This document shows positions 53,506 to 61,772 of a stretch of 64,000 bases of DNA, piece by piece. Below the pieces are notes generated by a model, which ran no database searches, was not told the origin of the DNA, and saw nothing but the letters and a program-made list of their open reading frames with translations. The translations under genes and the position numbers were made by a program. The stretch comes from Burkholderia sp. Bp9142 (lineage in GTDB: Bacteria; Pseudomonadota; Gammaproteobacteria; Burkholderiales; Burkholderiaceae): contig NZ_QTPP01000029.1 in the NCBI RefSeq assembly GCF_003853415.1, positions 1 through 64,000 of the forward strand, in the 5' to 3' direction. Every line of letters begins with the position of its first letter. Position 1 is the stretch's first letter.

Positions 53506-54378
53506 GTGAGCGCCGCCGACGAGGCCAGCGCCGCCCGGCAGGACGACGCGATCGCCGCGCCCGCGGGCGCCGATTCGACGCCCGACACGGTAGACGGTGT
53601 CGCGGCGTTCGCACGCCTGTACGGCGAGCCGCTCTTCAAGCTGCCGCAGGACCTCTACATCCCGCCCGATGCGCTCGAGGTGTTCCTCGAGACGTTCGAA
53701 GGCCCGCTCGACCTGCTGCTGTACCTGATCCGCAAGCAGAACTTCAACGTGCTCGACATCCCGATGGCGCAGGTCACCGCGCAATATCTCGGTTATGTCG
53801 ACCAGATCCGCACGTCGAACCTCGAGCTGGCCGCCGAATACCTGCTGATGGCCGCGATGCTGATCGAGATCAAGTCGCGGATGCTGCTGCCGGTCAAGAA
53901 GGCCGATACCGGCGAGGAAGCCGAGGATCCGCGCGCGGAACTCGTGCGCCGCCTGCTCGAATACGAGCAGATGAAACTCGCCGCGCAACGCCTCGACCAG
54001 CTGCCGCAGCTCGGCCGCGACTTCCTGCGCGCCGAGGTCTACATCGAGCAGAGCATCACGCCGCGCTTCCCCGACGTGAACTCGGACGACCTGCGCGCCG
54101 CGTGGGCCGACGTGCTCAAGCGCGCGAAGCTCGTCCAGCACCACAAGATCTCCCGCGAGGAGCTGTCGGTGCGCGAACACATGAGCCTGATCCTGCGCCG
54201 GCTGCAAAACGCGCGCTTCATGGAATTCGCCGACCTGTTCGACACGTCGCGCGGCGTGCCGGTCGTCGTCGTGAACTTCATCGCGATGCTCGAACTCGCC
54301 CGCGAATCGCTCGTCGAGATCACGCAGGCCGAACCGTTCGCGCCGATCTACGTACGCCTCGCTTACCTGCCCGCATAA
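53506..54378 (+). CDS. scpA: Segregation and condensation protein A
   Basis: The 290-residue kleisin starts at a GTG (53506) 4 bp after the DUF3460 stop. Landmarks are FEGPLDLLLYLIRKQNFNVLDIPMAQVTAQYL near residues 65-95, EYLLMAAMLIEIKSRMLLP, and a C-terminal winged-helix (about 210-285). It links the SMC heads in the chromosome condensin with ScpB, whose gene is not in the window. The first 50 residues are a variable Ala/Asp-rich extension. No strong ribosome site precedes the GTG, consistent with translational coupling. Confidence 0.93.
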   Translation: MSAADEASAARQDDAIAAPAGADSTPDTVDGVAAFARLYGEPLFKLPQDLYIPPDALEVFLETFEGPLDLLLYLIRKQNFNVLDIPMAQVTAQYLGYVDQIRTSNLELAAEYLLMAAMLIEIKSRMLLPVKKADTGEEAEDPRAELVRRLLEYEQMKLAAQRLDQLPQLGRDFLRAEVYIEQSITPRFPDVNSDDLRAAWADVLKRAKLVQHHKISREELSVREHMSLILRRLQNARFMEFADLFDTSRGVPVVVVNFIAMLELARESLVEITQAEPFAPIYVRLAYLPA

Positions 54379-54481
54379 CGCGCGCCGCCGCGCCCGCGTC
54401 CCTCCCGCACACCGCGACACACCGCATTCCGCCGCCGGGCGCGCCCGCGCGGCTCGCCAGCGGCACGCCGGATTAAAAAGT

Positions 54482-54493
54482 GAACGATCGTTC
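54482..54493. promoter_or_regulatory. 12-bp palindrome GAACGATCGTTC, candidate operator
   Basis: A perfect 12-bp palindrome flanked by A and T runs lies about 32 bp upstream of a -10-like TACAAT (54525-54530) that probably serves panC. Its AACGnnCGTT core resembles TetR-family operators. It could alternatively be a weak terminator of scpA, since a T run follows. Confidence 0.45.
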
Positions 54494-54637
54494 TTTTTTC
54501 GATGCGTCCGGCGGCCAAATCCTCTACAATCCGCCGACGCCCGATGCGCCGCCCGCGCGCCGGCGTTCTCCGCTTCGACCCCGACGCCGCTGCTGCGGCG
54601 CCAACGCGCGCATGCGCGAGGAACCCGCTACCCGATC

Positions 54638-55477
54638 ATGAAAGTCATCAGCTCGATCCAGGAACTGCGCGACCAACTGCGCGGACAGAACCGCACGGCG
54701 TTCGTGCCGACGATGGGCAACCTGCACGAAGGTCACCTGTCGCTGATGCGCCTCGCGCGCCAGCACGGCGACCCGGTCGTGGCGAGCATCTTCGTCAACC
54801 GGCTGCAATTCGGCCCGAACGAGGATTTCGACAAATATCCGCGCACGCTGCAGGACGATATCGAGAAGCTGCAGAAGGAAAACGTCTACGTGCTGTTCGC
54901 GCCGACCGAGCGCGACATGTATCCGGAGCCGCAGGAGTACCGCGTGCTGCCGCCCGACGACCTCGGCGGAATTCTCGAGGGCGAATTCCGCCCCGGCTTC
55001 TTCGCCGGCGTGTGCACGGTCGTCGCGAAGCTGATGTCCTGCGTGCAGCCGCGCGTCGCGGTGTTCGGCAAGAAGGATTACCAGCAGCTGATGATCGTGC
55101 GCCGGATGTGCCAGCAGCTCGCGCTGCCGGTCGAGATCATCGCGGCCGAGACCGTGCGCGACGAGGACGGCCTCGCGCTGTCGTCGCGCAACCGCTACCT
55201 GACGACCGACGAGCGCAAGGAAGCGCCCGAACTCGCGAAAACGCTGCAGCGCGTGCGCGACAGCGTGCTCGGCGGCGAACGCGACCTCGGCAAGCTCGAG
55301 CAGCACGCGTGCACGCACCTGGCCGAGCGCGGCTGGACGCCCGACTACATCTCGATCCGCCGCCGCGCGAACCTGATCGCGCCGAGCGCCGCCGAGCTCG
55401 AAGCCGGCGAGCCGCTCGTCGTGCTCGCGGCCGCGAAGCTCGGCGCGACGCGCCTGATCGACAACCTGGAAATCTGA
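54638..55477 (+). CDS. panC: Pantoate--beta-alanine ligase
   Basis: The 279-residue enzyme has PTMGNLHEGHLSLMRLA with the nucleotide-binding HEGH motif, RLQFGPNEDFDKYPR, VFGKKDYQQL and SSRNRYL. It joins pantoate and beta-alanine with ATP to make pantothenate. It is followed 41 bp later by panD, which makes the beta-alanine it uses. Confidence 0.95.
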   Translation: MKVISSIQELRDQLRGQNRTAFVPTMGNLHEGHLSLMRLARQHGDPVVASIFVNRLQFGPNEDFDKYPRTLQDDIEKLQKENVYVLFAPTERDMYPEPQEYRVLPPDDLGGILEGEFRPGFFAGVCTVVAKLMSCVQPRVAVFGKKDYQQLMIVRRMCQQLALPVEIIAAETVRDEDGLALSSRNRYLTTDERKEAPELAKTLQRVRDSVLGGERDLGKLEQHACTHLAERGWTPDYISIRRRANLIAPSAAELEAGEPLVVLAAAKLGATRLIDNLEI

Positions 55478-55518
55478 CGGGCTGCCCGCCCTCGCCTCAC
55501 ACGCATCACGGAGATACC

Positions 55519-55905
55519 ATGCAGCGTCATATGCTCAAATCGAAGATCCACCGCGCGGCCGTCACGCACTGCGAGCTGCATTACGAAGGCTCGTGCGCGA
55601 TCGACGAAGACCTGCTCGAAGCGGCGAATCTCGTCGAAAACGAACGGATCGACATCTGGAACATCAACAACGGCGAGCGCTTCTCGACCTACGCGATCAA
55701 GGGCGAGCGCGGTAGCGGGATGATCTCGCTGAACGGCTCGGCCGCGCGCCGCGCGCAACTCGGCGACCTCGTGATCATCGCGGCATTCGCGATGGTCGAC
55801 GAAGCCGAGCTGCAGGCCGGCTGGAAGCCGAAGCTCGTGTTCATCGACGAAGGCAACAAGATCAAGGGCCACCGCGATCACGTGCCGACGCAGAACTGGA
55901 CCTGA
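55519..55905 (+). CDS. panD: Aspartate 1-decarboxylase
   Basis: The 128-residue proenzyme has the self-cleavage site Gly24-Ser25 in YEGSCAID. The serine becomes the catalytic pyruvoyl group. NNGERFSTYAIKGERGSG and NGSAARRAQLGD are further family motifs. It makes beta-alanine from aspartate for PanC. The ATG at 55519 follows ACGGAGATACC. A near-perfect 19-bp hairpin terminator follows. Confidence 0.95.
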   Translation: MQRHMLKSKIHRAAVTHCELHYEGSCAIDEDLLEAANLVENERIDIWNINNGERFSTYAIKGERGSGMISLNGSAARRAQLGDLVIIAAFAMVDEAELQAGWKPKLVFIDEGNKIKGHRDHVPTQNWT

Positions 55906-55996
55906 TGCGGCCGCCCGCCGGCGTGTCTCGACACGCCGGGTCGCTGTCGCGGCGCCCCGCGCGTCGTGACGGCCGGCATCGCGCAGCCGTATAAAA

Positions 55997-56039
55997 ACAA
56001 AGGGCCTGATCCGGCGCGATGCCGGACCAGGCCCTTTGT
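55997..56039. terminator. Bidirectional hairpin terminator
   Basis: A 19-bp stem with one mismatch begins acaaagggcctg and encloses a 5-nt loop. It lies between convergent panD and the ParA-like gene. Confidence 0.9.
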
Positions 56040-56095
56040 CATTCACCCTGCCTTGCACGACCGTGCCCGGCTTGGCCCGGTTCGGCCAACGCGGG

Positions 56096-56755
56096 TCAGG
56101 ACGCCTTGGCGACCTTCTCCGCTTTCGGCGCGCGGCGCTCGGCCCATTCGACGATCGGTCGCCACTGTTCGAGATCCTTGTCGACGCGGCTCTTCGCGAC
56201 GTCCCACAGCGTCAGGCCGTGCGCGGCGATCTGCACGTAGTTCTGCGTGTCGCGCACGTAGCCGAGCACCGGCAGCCCGAGCCCTTCGACGAAACGATGC
56301 AGCTGGTCGGACGAGCGCGTGCGCGCGTCGACTCGCATCCCGACGATCCCGACCTCGACGTTGCCCTTGCGCACGGCTTTCTCGCCGGCGAGACGTTCCA
56401 GAAACTGCTGGGTCGCGAGGATATCGAACATCGACGGCTGCAGCGGCACGATCACCTTGTCGGCGAGCTGCAGCGCGACGTTGAGCCGGTTGCCGTGCAG
56501 GCCGGCCGGCGTGTCGATCACCGCATATTCGAGACCGCGCGGCGGCTTCGTCGGCGCGTCCGGATCGAGATCCCACGCCTCGATCGCCGGCAGCCCGGCC
56601 GGGCGCAGGTCGAGCCACGCATGCGCGGACTGCTGCCGGTCGAGATCGGCGAGCGCGACCCATGCGCCCTGCGCCGCGAAGTAGCCGGCAAGATTGGTGG
56701 ACAGCGTGCTCTTCCCCACGCCGCCCTTCGGATTCGCCACCACGATGACCGTCAT
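56096..56755 (-). CDS. ParA family ATPase (orphan)
   Basis: The 219-residue protein has the deviant Walker A KGGVGKST at residues 11-18, A' motif ALADLDRQQSA and Walker B-like YAVIDTPAG. No ParB gene or parS-like site is adjacent, so it is an orphan of the MinD/ParA group that positions cargo such as chemosensory or secretion complexes, or regulates partitioning. The ATG at 56755 is 3 residues before the first strand. It lies 127 bp downstream of doxX on the same strand. Cargo is unknown. Confidence 0.9.
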   Translation of the reverse strand: MTVIVVANPKGGVGKSTLSTNLAGYFAAQGAWVALADLDRQQSAHAWLDLRPAGLPAIEAWDLDPDAPTKPPRGLEYAVIDTPAGLHGNRLNVALQLADKVIVPLQPSMFDILATQQFLERLAGEKAVRKGNVEVGIVGMRVDARTRSSDQLHRFVEGLGLPVLGYVRDTQNYVQIAAHGLTLWDVAKSRVDKDLEQWRPIVEWAERRAPKAEKVAKAS

Positions 56756-56882
56756 GAATTCCCCCGGAAAGGCCGCGCGGCGCGTGCCGCGTGGCAGGCG
56801 CCGCTCGATTGCGGATACAGGGAGCGATGATATCGGCAAACGGGGTGTCACCGGAACGGGTTGCGCCGATGCCCGCCCCCGT

Positions 56883-57296
56883 TCATGCGGTTCGCGTCGC
56901 GGCGCGCGGTGCGCCGATTGCGAATGCGCCGCCGCCCAGCAGCGCCTGCACGGCCAGCGTGACGGCCCAGAACGCCGGATATTCCCAGCCGCCGTGCGGC
57001 GACGCGAAGCCCCAGCCGTTCGGCAGATGCGCGGACACTGCGCCGAGCATGAACGGCAGCAGCACGAGCGCGGCGATGCGCACGCGGAAGCCCGTGAGCA
57101 GCGCGAGGCCGCCGGCCAGTTCGACGAAGGCCGTCAGGTACGCGAGCCAGCCGGGCAGGCCGATCGACGCGAAGAACTGGGCGGTGCCGGGCAGCGTGAA
57201 GACGAACACCTTCTGCGCGACGTGCGCGAGGTACAGCACGCCGAGTGCGACGCGCAGCAGCGTCGCGCCGAGATCGTTCAGGCGATGGGGGTTCAT
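56883..57296 (-). CDS. DoxX family membrane protein
   Basis: The 137-residue protein has four predicted membrane helices, with LLRVALGVLYLAHVAQKV and AFVELAGGLALLTG typical of DoxX/YphA-like proteins. The family is linked to redox or sulfur metabolism in some organisms, but its function is generally unknown. A 12-bp palindrome at 57342-57353 sits 46 bp upstream of its start. Confidence 0.9.
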   Translation of the reverse strand: MNPHRLNDLGATLLRVALGVLYLAHVAQKVFVFTLPGTAQFFASIGLPGWLAYLTAFVELAGGLALLTGFRVRIAALVLLPFMLGAVSAHLPNGWGFASPHGGWEYPAFWAVTLAVQALLGGGAFAIGAPRAATRTA

Positions 57297-57341
57297 GGCG
57301 AATTCCTTCGTGAGTGGATGAGAATGGACCGCACTCTATTC

Positions 57342-57353
57342 GAATCGATTCGG
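57342..57353. promoter_or_regulatory. 12-bp palindrome CGAATCGATTCG upstream of doxX
   Basis: A perfect 12-bp palindrome lies in the probable promoter of the doxX gene, beside a minus-strand TAGAGT that could serve as -10. A related cgaatcg half-site lies at about 57397. Confidence 0.4.
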
Positions 57354-57409
57354 CCAATAAACACGCGAACAGGCTTTAACTGATTCCCAACAAGAACGAA
57401 TCGGGTCGT

Positions 57410-57437
57410 AAAAAAGGGGCATGACCGATCATGCCCC
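57410..57437 (-). terminator. Rho-independent terminator, minus strand
   Basis: Stem ggggcatga with tcatgcccc (9 bp) is followed on the minus strand by six T residues. It ends the transcript of the 46-aa gene and probably of cobQ. Confidence 0.85.
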
Positions 57438-57460
57438 GATACCCGTACCCGATACGAACC

Positions 57461-57601
57461 TCAGCCGCCGCTCTTGCCTTGTGCGGCGTCGCCCGAGCCG
57501 GCCGGGCCGCCGCCCGGTGCGTACGAGTCGCACGCGTGCGCGGCCGCCGACGCGCCCAGCAGCACCGCGAGCAGCACGCTCAACCACCATCGAGCCTTCA
57601 T
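57461..57601 (-). CDS. Small predicted secreted protein (46 aa)
   Basis: The frame starts at an ATG (57601) with GAAGGAG upstream on the complement and encodes a signal peptide (MKARWWLSVLLAVLLGASAA..). A short Gly/Ser/Ala-rich mature part with one Cys follows. The cleavage region AHAC is not a canonical lipobox, so lipoprotein status is uncertain. It sits between cobQ and doxX and ends just before a strong minus-strand terminator, which supports expression. Function is unknown. Confidence 0.65.
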   Translation of the reverse strand: MKARWWLSVLLAVLLGASAAAHACDSYAPGGGPAGSGDAAQGKSGG

Positions 57602-57683
57602 CGTCGCGCTCCTTCGGGCGGACCTCCGCCCACCTGAGTTGTACGCGATCCGCCGCAAAATGCCAGACCGGCCGCGCCGCGCG

Positions 57684-59186
57684 TCAGCGGAACTCGGCGT
57701 AGAGCGCGCGCAGGTCGAGATGCGCGGCGAACGAATCGGCCAGCCGCTCCAGCGACGCCTCGCGCAGCGCCGGATAGTCGATGCGTTCCGCGCCGTCGAG
57801 CCCCGCCCACGCGAGCAGGGCCGCGCAGGCGTCGGGCGCGTCGAACAGCCCGTGCACGTAGGTCGCGAGGATCTGCCCGTCGGCCGACACCGCGCCGTCC
57901 GTGCGCGCGCCGCCCGGTGCGTCGCCCGCCGCCAGTTCCAGCGCGGGCGCCGCGAGCGCGGGCCCGCGCGTGTCGCCCATGTGGATCTCGTAGCCGTGCA
58001 CGGCGGCCGCGCCGGGCAGTGCGAGATGCCCGGTCACGTTCTTCAGCGTCTTGTCCGGCTGCAGCGTCGTGTCGAAGTCGAGCAGCCCGAGCCCCGGCAC
58101 GCTGCCGGGCGCGCCCTCGAGGCCGAACGGATCGTCCAGCGTGCGGCCGAGCATCTGCATCCCGCCGCAGATGCCGATCACCTTGCCGCCATAGCGCAGG
58201 TGCCGGCGGATCACCGCATCCCAGCCCGCGTCGCGCAGCCACGCGAGATCGCGCTGCACGCTCTTCGAGCCGGGCAGGATCAGCAGGTCGGCGTCCGGCA
58301 CCGGGCCGCTCTTCCAGTACGTGAATTCGACCTGCGGATGCGCGCGCAGCGGATCGAAATCGGTGTGGTTGCTGATGCGCGGCAGCGCGGGCACCACCAC
58401 GCGCAGCACGCCGCCGCTGCCGCGCGCGGCGGCGCTGCGCGCCTGCGACGGCAGCATGTCCTCGGCGTCGAGCAGCAGCCCGTGCAGGTACGGCAGCACG
58501 CCGAATACCGGCTTGCCCGTCTGCGCGCGCAGCCAGTCGAGGCCCGGCTCGAGCAGCTTGAGGTCGCCGCGAAAGCGGTTGATGACGAAGCCGCGCACGC
58601 GCGCGCGCTCGCTGTCCGACAGGCACGCGAGCGTGCCGACCAGGTGCGCGAACACGCCGCCTCGGTCGATGTCGGCCACGAGCACGACTGGGCAGTCCAC
58701 GCGTTCGGCGAAGCCCATGTTCGCGATGTCGCCTTCGCGCAGGTTGATCTCGGCCGGGCTGCCCGCGCCTTCGACGAGCACCGTGTCGTAGCCGGCGCGC
58801 AGCCGCGCGTACGATTCGAGCACCGCGTCGAACGCGACCGGCTTGTAGTCGTGGTACGCACGCGCATCGAGGTTCATGCGCGCCTTGCCGTGAATGATCA
58901 CCTGTGCGCCGCGATCGCTCGTCGGCTTCAGCAGCACCGGGTTGAAATCGGTATGGGGCGCCACGCCCGCGGCAAGCGCCTGCAGCGCCTGCGCGCGGCC
59001 GATCTCGCCGCCGTCGGCCGTCACCGCGCTGTTCAGCGCCATGTTCTGCGGCTTGAACGGCGCGACGCGCGCGCCCGCGCGGCGCGCAAGGCGGCACAGG
59101 CCCGCGACGAGCGTGCTCTTGCCGGCGTCGGACGTGGTGCCCTGGATCATCAGCGTGCCGCGCGGCTGCGGTTCGGGTGCGTTCAT
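57684..59186 (-). CDS. cobQ: Cobyric acid synthase
   Basis: The 500-residue amidotransferase has an N-terminal dethiobiotin-synthetase-like ATPase domain (LMIQGTTSDAGKSTLVAGLCR, FKPQNMALNS, VLVEGAGSPAEINL). A C-terminal glutamine amidotransferase domain carries the nucleophile Cys in GICGGMQMLG and the His in YVHGLFD. It amidates adenosylcobyrinic acid a,c-diamide at four positions. The ATG at 59186 is preferred over a TTG 9 bp upstream. It is divergent from cobU by 75 bp. Confidence 0.94.
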   Translation of the reverse strand: MNAPEPQPRGTLMIQGTTSDAGKSTLVAGLCRLARRAGARVAPFKPQNMALNSAVTADGGEIGRAQALQALAAGVAPHTDFNPVLLKPTSDRGAQVIIHGKARMNLDARAYHDYKPVAFDAVLESYARLRAGYDTVLVEGAGSPAEINLREGDIANMGFAERVDCPVVLVADIDRGGVFAHLVGTLACLSDSERARVRGFVINRFRGDLKLLEPGLDWLRAQTGKPVFGVLPYLHGLLLDAEDMLPSQARSAAARGSGGVLRVVVPALPRISNHTDFDPLRAHPQVEFTYWKSGPVPDADLLILPGSKSVQRDLAWLRDAGWDAVIRRHLRYGGKVIGICGGMQMLGRTLDDPFGLEGAPGSVPGLGLLDFDTTLQPDKTLKNVTGHLALPGAAAVHGYEIHMGDTRGPALAAPALELAAGDAPGGARTDGAVSADGQILATYVHGLFDAPDACAALLAWAGLDGAERIDYPALREASLERLADSFAAHLDLRALYAEFR

Positions 59187-59261
59187 CGTATGCAAGGTCG
59201 TGGCGAGGCAAAGGCCGCATTATCGCCCGCGTGCGGCCGCCCGCGCCGTTACAATCACGCG

Positions 59262-59822
59262 ATGATTCCGCACGACCTCACCTTCGTCCTCGGCGGCGCG
59301 CGCTCGGGCAAGAGCGCGCACGCCGAGCGGCTCGCCGCCGACAGCGGCCGCCCCGTCACCTATATCGCGACCGCGACGGCGACCGCCGCCGATGCCGAAT
59401 TCGAACGGCGCATCGCGCATCACCGCGCGCGCCGGCCGGCCGACTGGGGCTTCGCCGACGCGAGCGTCGACCTCGCCGGCACGCTCGCGCGGCTCGACGA
59501 TCCGCGCGCGTGCCTGCTCGTCGACTGCCTGACGCTGTGGCTCACGAACCTGCTGTGCCCGCTCGAGGGCGAACCGCTCGACGATGCGCAGTACGCGGCG
59601 CAGGTCGAGCGGCTCGAGCACGCGTTGCGCGGCGCGCGCGCGCAGGTGATCGTCGTCAGCAACGAAATCGGGCTCGGCGTCGTGCCGCTCGGGTCGGTCA
59701 CGCGCCGCTACGTCGACGAGCTCGGACGCCTGAACCAGCGCATCGCCGCGCTCGCGACGCGCGTGACGCTGCTGGTGGCCGGGCTGCCGCTCGAGCTCAA
59801 GGCGGGGGCGCCGTCATGCTGA
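59262..59822 (+). CDS. cobU: Adenosylcobinamide kinase / phosphate guanylyltransferase
   Basis: The 186-residue bifunctional enzyme has P-loop LGGARSGKSAHAE, the catalytic-region histidine in RIAHHRARRPADW, LLVDCLTLWLTNLL and VVSNEIGLGVVP. It phosphorylates adenosylcobinamide and adds GMP for nucleotide-loop assembly. No ribosome site precedes the ATG; a TACAAT at 59250-59255 sits 6 nt before it, which suggests a leaderless transcript. It overlaps cbiB by 7 bp. Confidence 0.93.
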   Translation: MIPHDLTFVLGGARSGKSAHAERLAADSGRPVTYIATATATAADAEFERRIAHHRARRPADWGFADASVDLAGTLARLDDPRACLLVDCLTLWLTNLLCPLEGEPLDDAQYAAQVERLEHALRGARAQVIVVSNEIGLGVVPLGSVTRRYVDELGRLNQRIAALATRVTLLVAGLPLELKAGAPSC

Positions 59823-60760
59823 TGCTGTCGCTGCCGGTCGTCGCGATGCTCGCGGTCGCGGCCGCGCTCGTCGATCGCATCGTCGGCGAACCGGCCGGCT
59901 GGCATCCGCTCGTCGCGTTCGGCCGGCTCGCCGCACGTATCGAAGGCGCACTGAACACGGGACGGCGCGGCCGCGCGGTCGGCGTCGCCGCGTGGGTCGC
60001 CGCGGTGGTGCCGCCGGTGGCCGTCGCCGCGTGGCTCGCGGCCGTGCTGCCCTGGCCGCTCGCGGCCGCGCTGCACGTCGCGCTGCTGTGGTTCGCACTC
60101 GGCGCGAAGAGCCTTGCCGACCACGTCGCGCCGATCGCCGCCGCGCTGCTGCGGCACGACCTCGACGCCGCACGCACGCTGACCGCGCGGATCGTATCGC
60201 GCGACACGAGCGAAGCCGACGAAGGCGCGCTGTCGCGCGCGGCCGTCGAATCGGCGCTCGAGAACGGCAACGATGCGATCTTCGGCGCGCTCTTCTGGTT
60301 CGTCGTCGCCGGCGGCCCCGGCGCGCTGCTGTTCCGGCTCGCGAACACGCTCGACGCGATGTGGGGCTACCGCACGCCGCGCTTCCTGACCTTCGGCTGG
60401 GCCGCCGCACGCCTCGACGACGCGCTCAACTGGATTCCCGCGCGCCTCACCGCCACGAGCTACGCGCTGCTCGGCGACACGGCCGCCGCATGGCGCTGCT
60501 GGCGCACGCAGGCGCGCCACTGGGACAGCCCGAACGCGGGCCCCGTGATGGCCGCGGGCGCCGGCAGCCTGAACGTGCAGCTCGGCGGCCCGGCCGTCTA
60601 TCACGGCGAAATCGAAGACCGTCCCGCGCTCGGCACCGGCGCACCCGCGACGGCCGTGCACGTCGTCGCCGCGCTGTCGCTCGTCACGCGCACGCTCGCG
60701 CTGTGGCTCGCGCTGCTCGTCGCGAGCGGCGCACTCATCCTCGCTACCCATCATGTCTGA
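59816..60760 (+). CDS. cbiB: Adenosylcobinamide-phosphate synthase (CbiB/CobD)
   Basis: The 314-residue membrane protein has several helices and the family blocks DRIVGEPAGWHPLVAFGR, SRDTSEADEGALSRAAVESALENGNDA, WGYRTPRFLTFGWAAARLDD and SPNAGPVMAAGAGSLNVQLGG. It attaches aminopropanol phosphate to adenosylcobyric acid. The gene overlaps cobU by 7 bp and cobD by 8 bp, so the set is translated as a unit. Confidence 0.93.
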   Translation: MLMLSLPVVAMLAVAAALVDRIVGEPAGWHPLVAFGRLAARIEGALNTGRRGRAVGVAAWVAAVVPPVAVAAWLAAVLPWPLAAALHVALLWFALGAKSLADHVAPIAAALLRHDLDAARTLTARIVSRDTSEADEGALSRAAVESALENGNDAIFGALFWFVVAGGPGALLFRLANTLDAMWGYRTPRFLTFGWAAARLDDALNWIPARLTATSYALLGDTAAAWRCWRTQARHWDSPNAGPVMAAGAGSLNVQLGGPAVYHGEIEDRPALGTGAPATAVHVVAALSLVTRTLALWLALLVASGALILATHHV

Positions 60761-61772
60761 CGCACGCATCCCGCACGGCGGCAACCTGCACGAAGCCGCG
60801 CGCCGCCACGGCATTCCGCACGACGCCTGGCTCGACCTGTCGACCGGCATCAACCCGGTCGGCTATCCGGTGCCGCCGGTCCCTGCCGATGCATGGCGCC
60901 GGCTGCCCGACGACGGCGACGCGCTCGCCGCGTGCGCGGCCGGCTACTATCACGCGCCCGATGCCGCGCACGTGCTGCCGGTCGCCGGCAGCCAGGCCGC
61001 GATCCGCGCGTTGCCCGCGCTGCTGCCGACCGGCGACGCCGGCGTCGCGGCGCTCGCGTATGGCGAATACGCGCCTGCCTTCGCGCGCCACGGCCATCGC
61101 GTCGTGCCGCTCGACATCGACGCTGACGTGCTGCCGGCAACGCTGCGCCACGTCATCGCCGGGAATCCGAATAATCCGACCGCCGAATGCGTGCCGGCCG
61201 AACGGCTGCTCGACTGGCACGCGCAGTTGTCGGCACGCGGCGGCACGCTGATCGTCGACGAGGCCTTCGCGGATACGGGCGCCACGCCATCGCTCGCGCA
61301 GTACACCGATCGTCCGGGTCTCGTCGTGCTGCGCTCGGTCGGCAAGTTCTTCGGGCTCGCCGGCATTCGCGCGGGCTTCGTGCTCGCGCATCCCGACCTG
61401 ATTGCCGCACTGCGCGACACGCTCGGCGCATGGACCGTCAGCGGCCCCGCGCGTCATGCGGTCGCCGCCGCGTTCGCCGATCGCGCATGGCAGGCTGCCG
61501 CGCGCGATCGGCTCGCGGCCGACGGCGCACGACTCGCCACGCTCTTGCGCACGCACGGCTTCGCGGTGCACGCGACACCGCTCTTCAGCTGGACCGACGA
61601 CCCGCGCGCCGCCGCATTGCATGCGGCGCTCGCCGCGCGCGGAATCTGGACGCGGCACTTCGCTCGACCGTCGAGCGTACGGGTCGGCCTGCCGGGCAGC
61701 GAAGCCGAATGGCAGCGCGTTGCCGACGCGCTCGCGCAGTGCGTCCCGACGCTGCAACGGGCATCGGCATGA
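60753..61772 (+). CDS. cobD: Threonine-phosphate decarboxylase (Salmonella CobD type)
   Basis: The 339-residue PLP aminotransferase-fold enzyme begins IPHGGNLHEAARRHG. It has WLDLSTGINPVGYP, NPNNPTAE, the Asp in LIVDEAFAD and the PLP Lys in VLRSVGKFFGLAGIRAGF. It makes the (R)-1-amino-2-propanol phosphate used by CbiB. In Pseudomonas naming this is cobC. It overlaps cbiB by 8 bp and btuF by 4 bp (ATGA). Confidence 0.92.
   Translation: MSDARIPHGGNLHEAARRHGIPHDAWLDLSTGINPVGYPVPPVPADAWRRLPDDGDALAACAAGYYHAPDAAHVLPVAGSQAAIRALPALLPTGDAGVAALAYGEYAPAFARHGHRVVPLDIDADVLPATLRHVIAGNPNNPTAECVPAERLLDWHAQLSARGGTLIVDEAFADTGATPSLAQYTDRPGLVVLRSVGKFFGLAGIRAGFVLAHPDLIAALRDTLGAWTVSGPARHAVAAAFADRAWQAAARDRLAADGARLATLLRTHGFAVHATPLFSWTDDPRAAALHAALAARGIWTRHFARPSSVRVGLPGSEAEWQRVADALAQCVPTLQRASA

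Noticed and set aside
56096..56755. A chromosome or plasmid partition locus
   Set aside because: There is no parB and no parS-like repeats, so the ATPase is treated as an orphan.
59187..59261. A cobalamin riboswitch before cobU or cobQ
   Set aside because: The 75-bp gap is too short and lacks the B12-box core.
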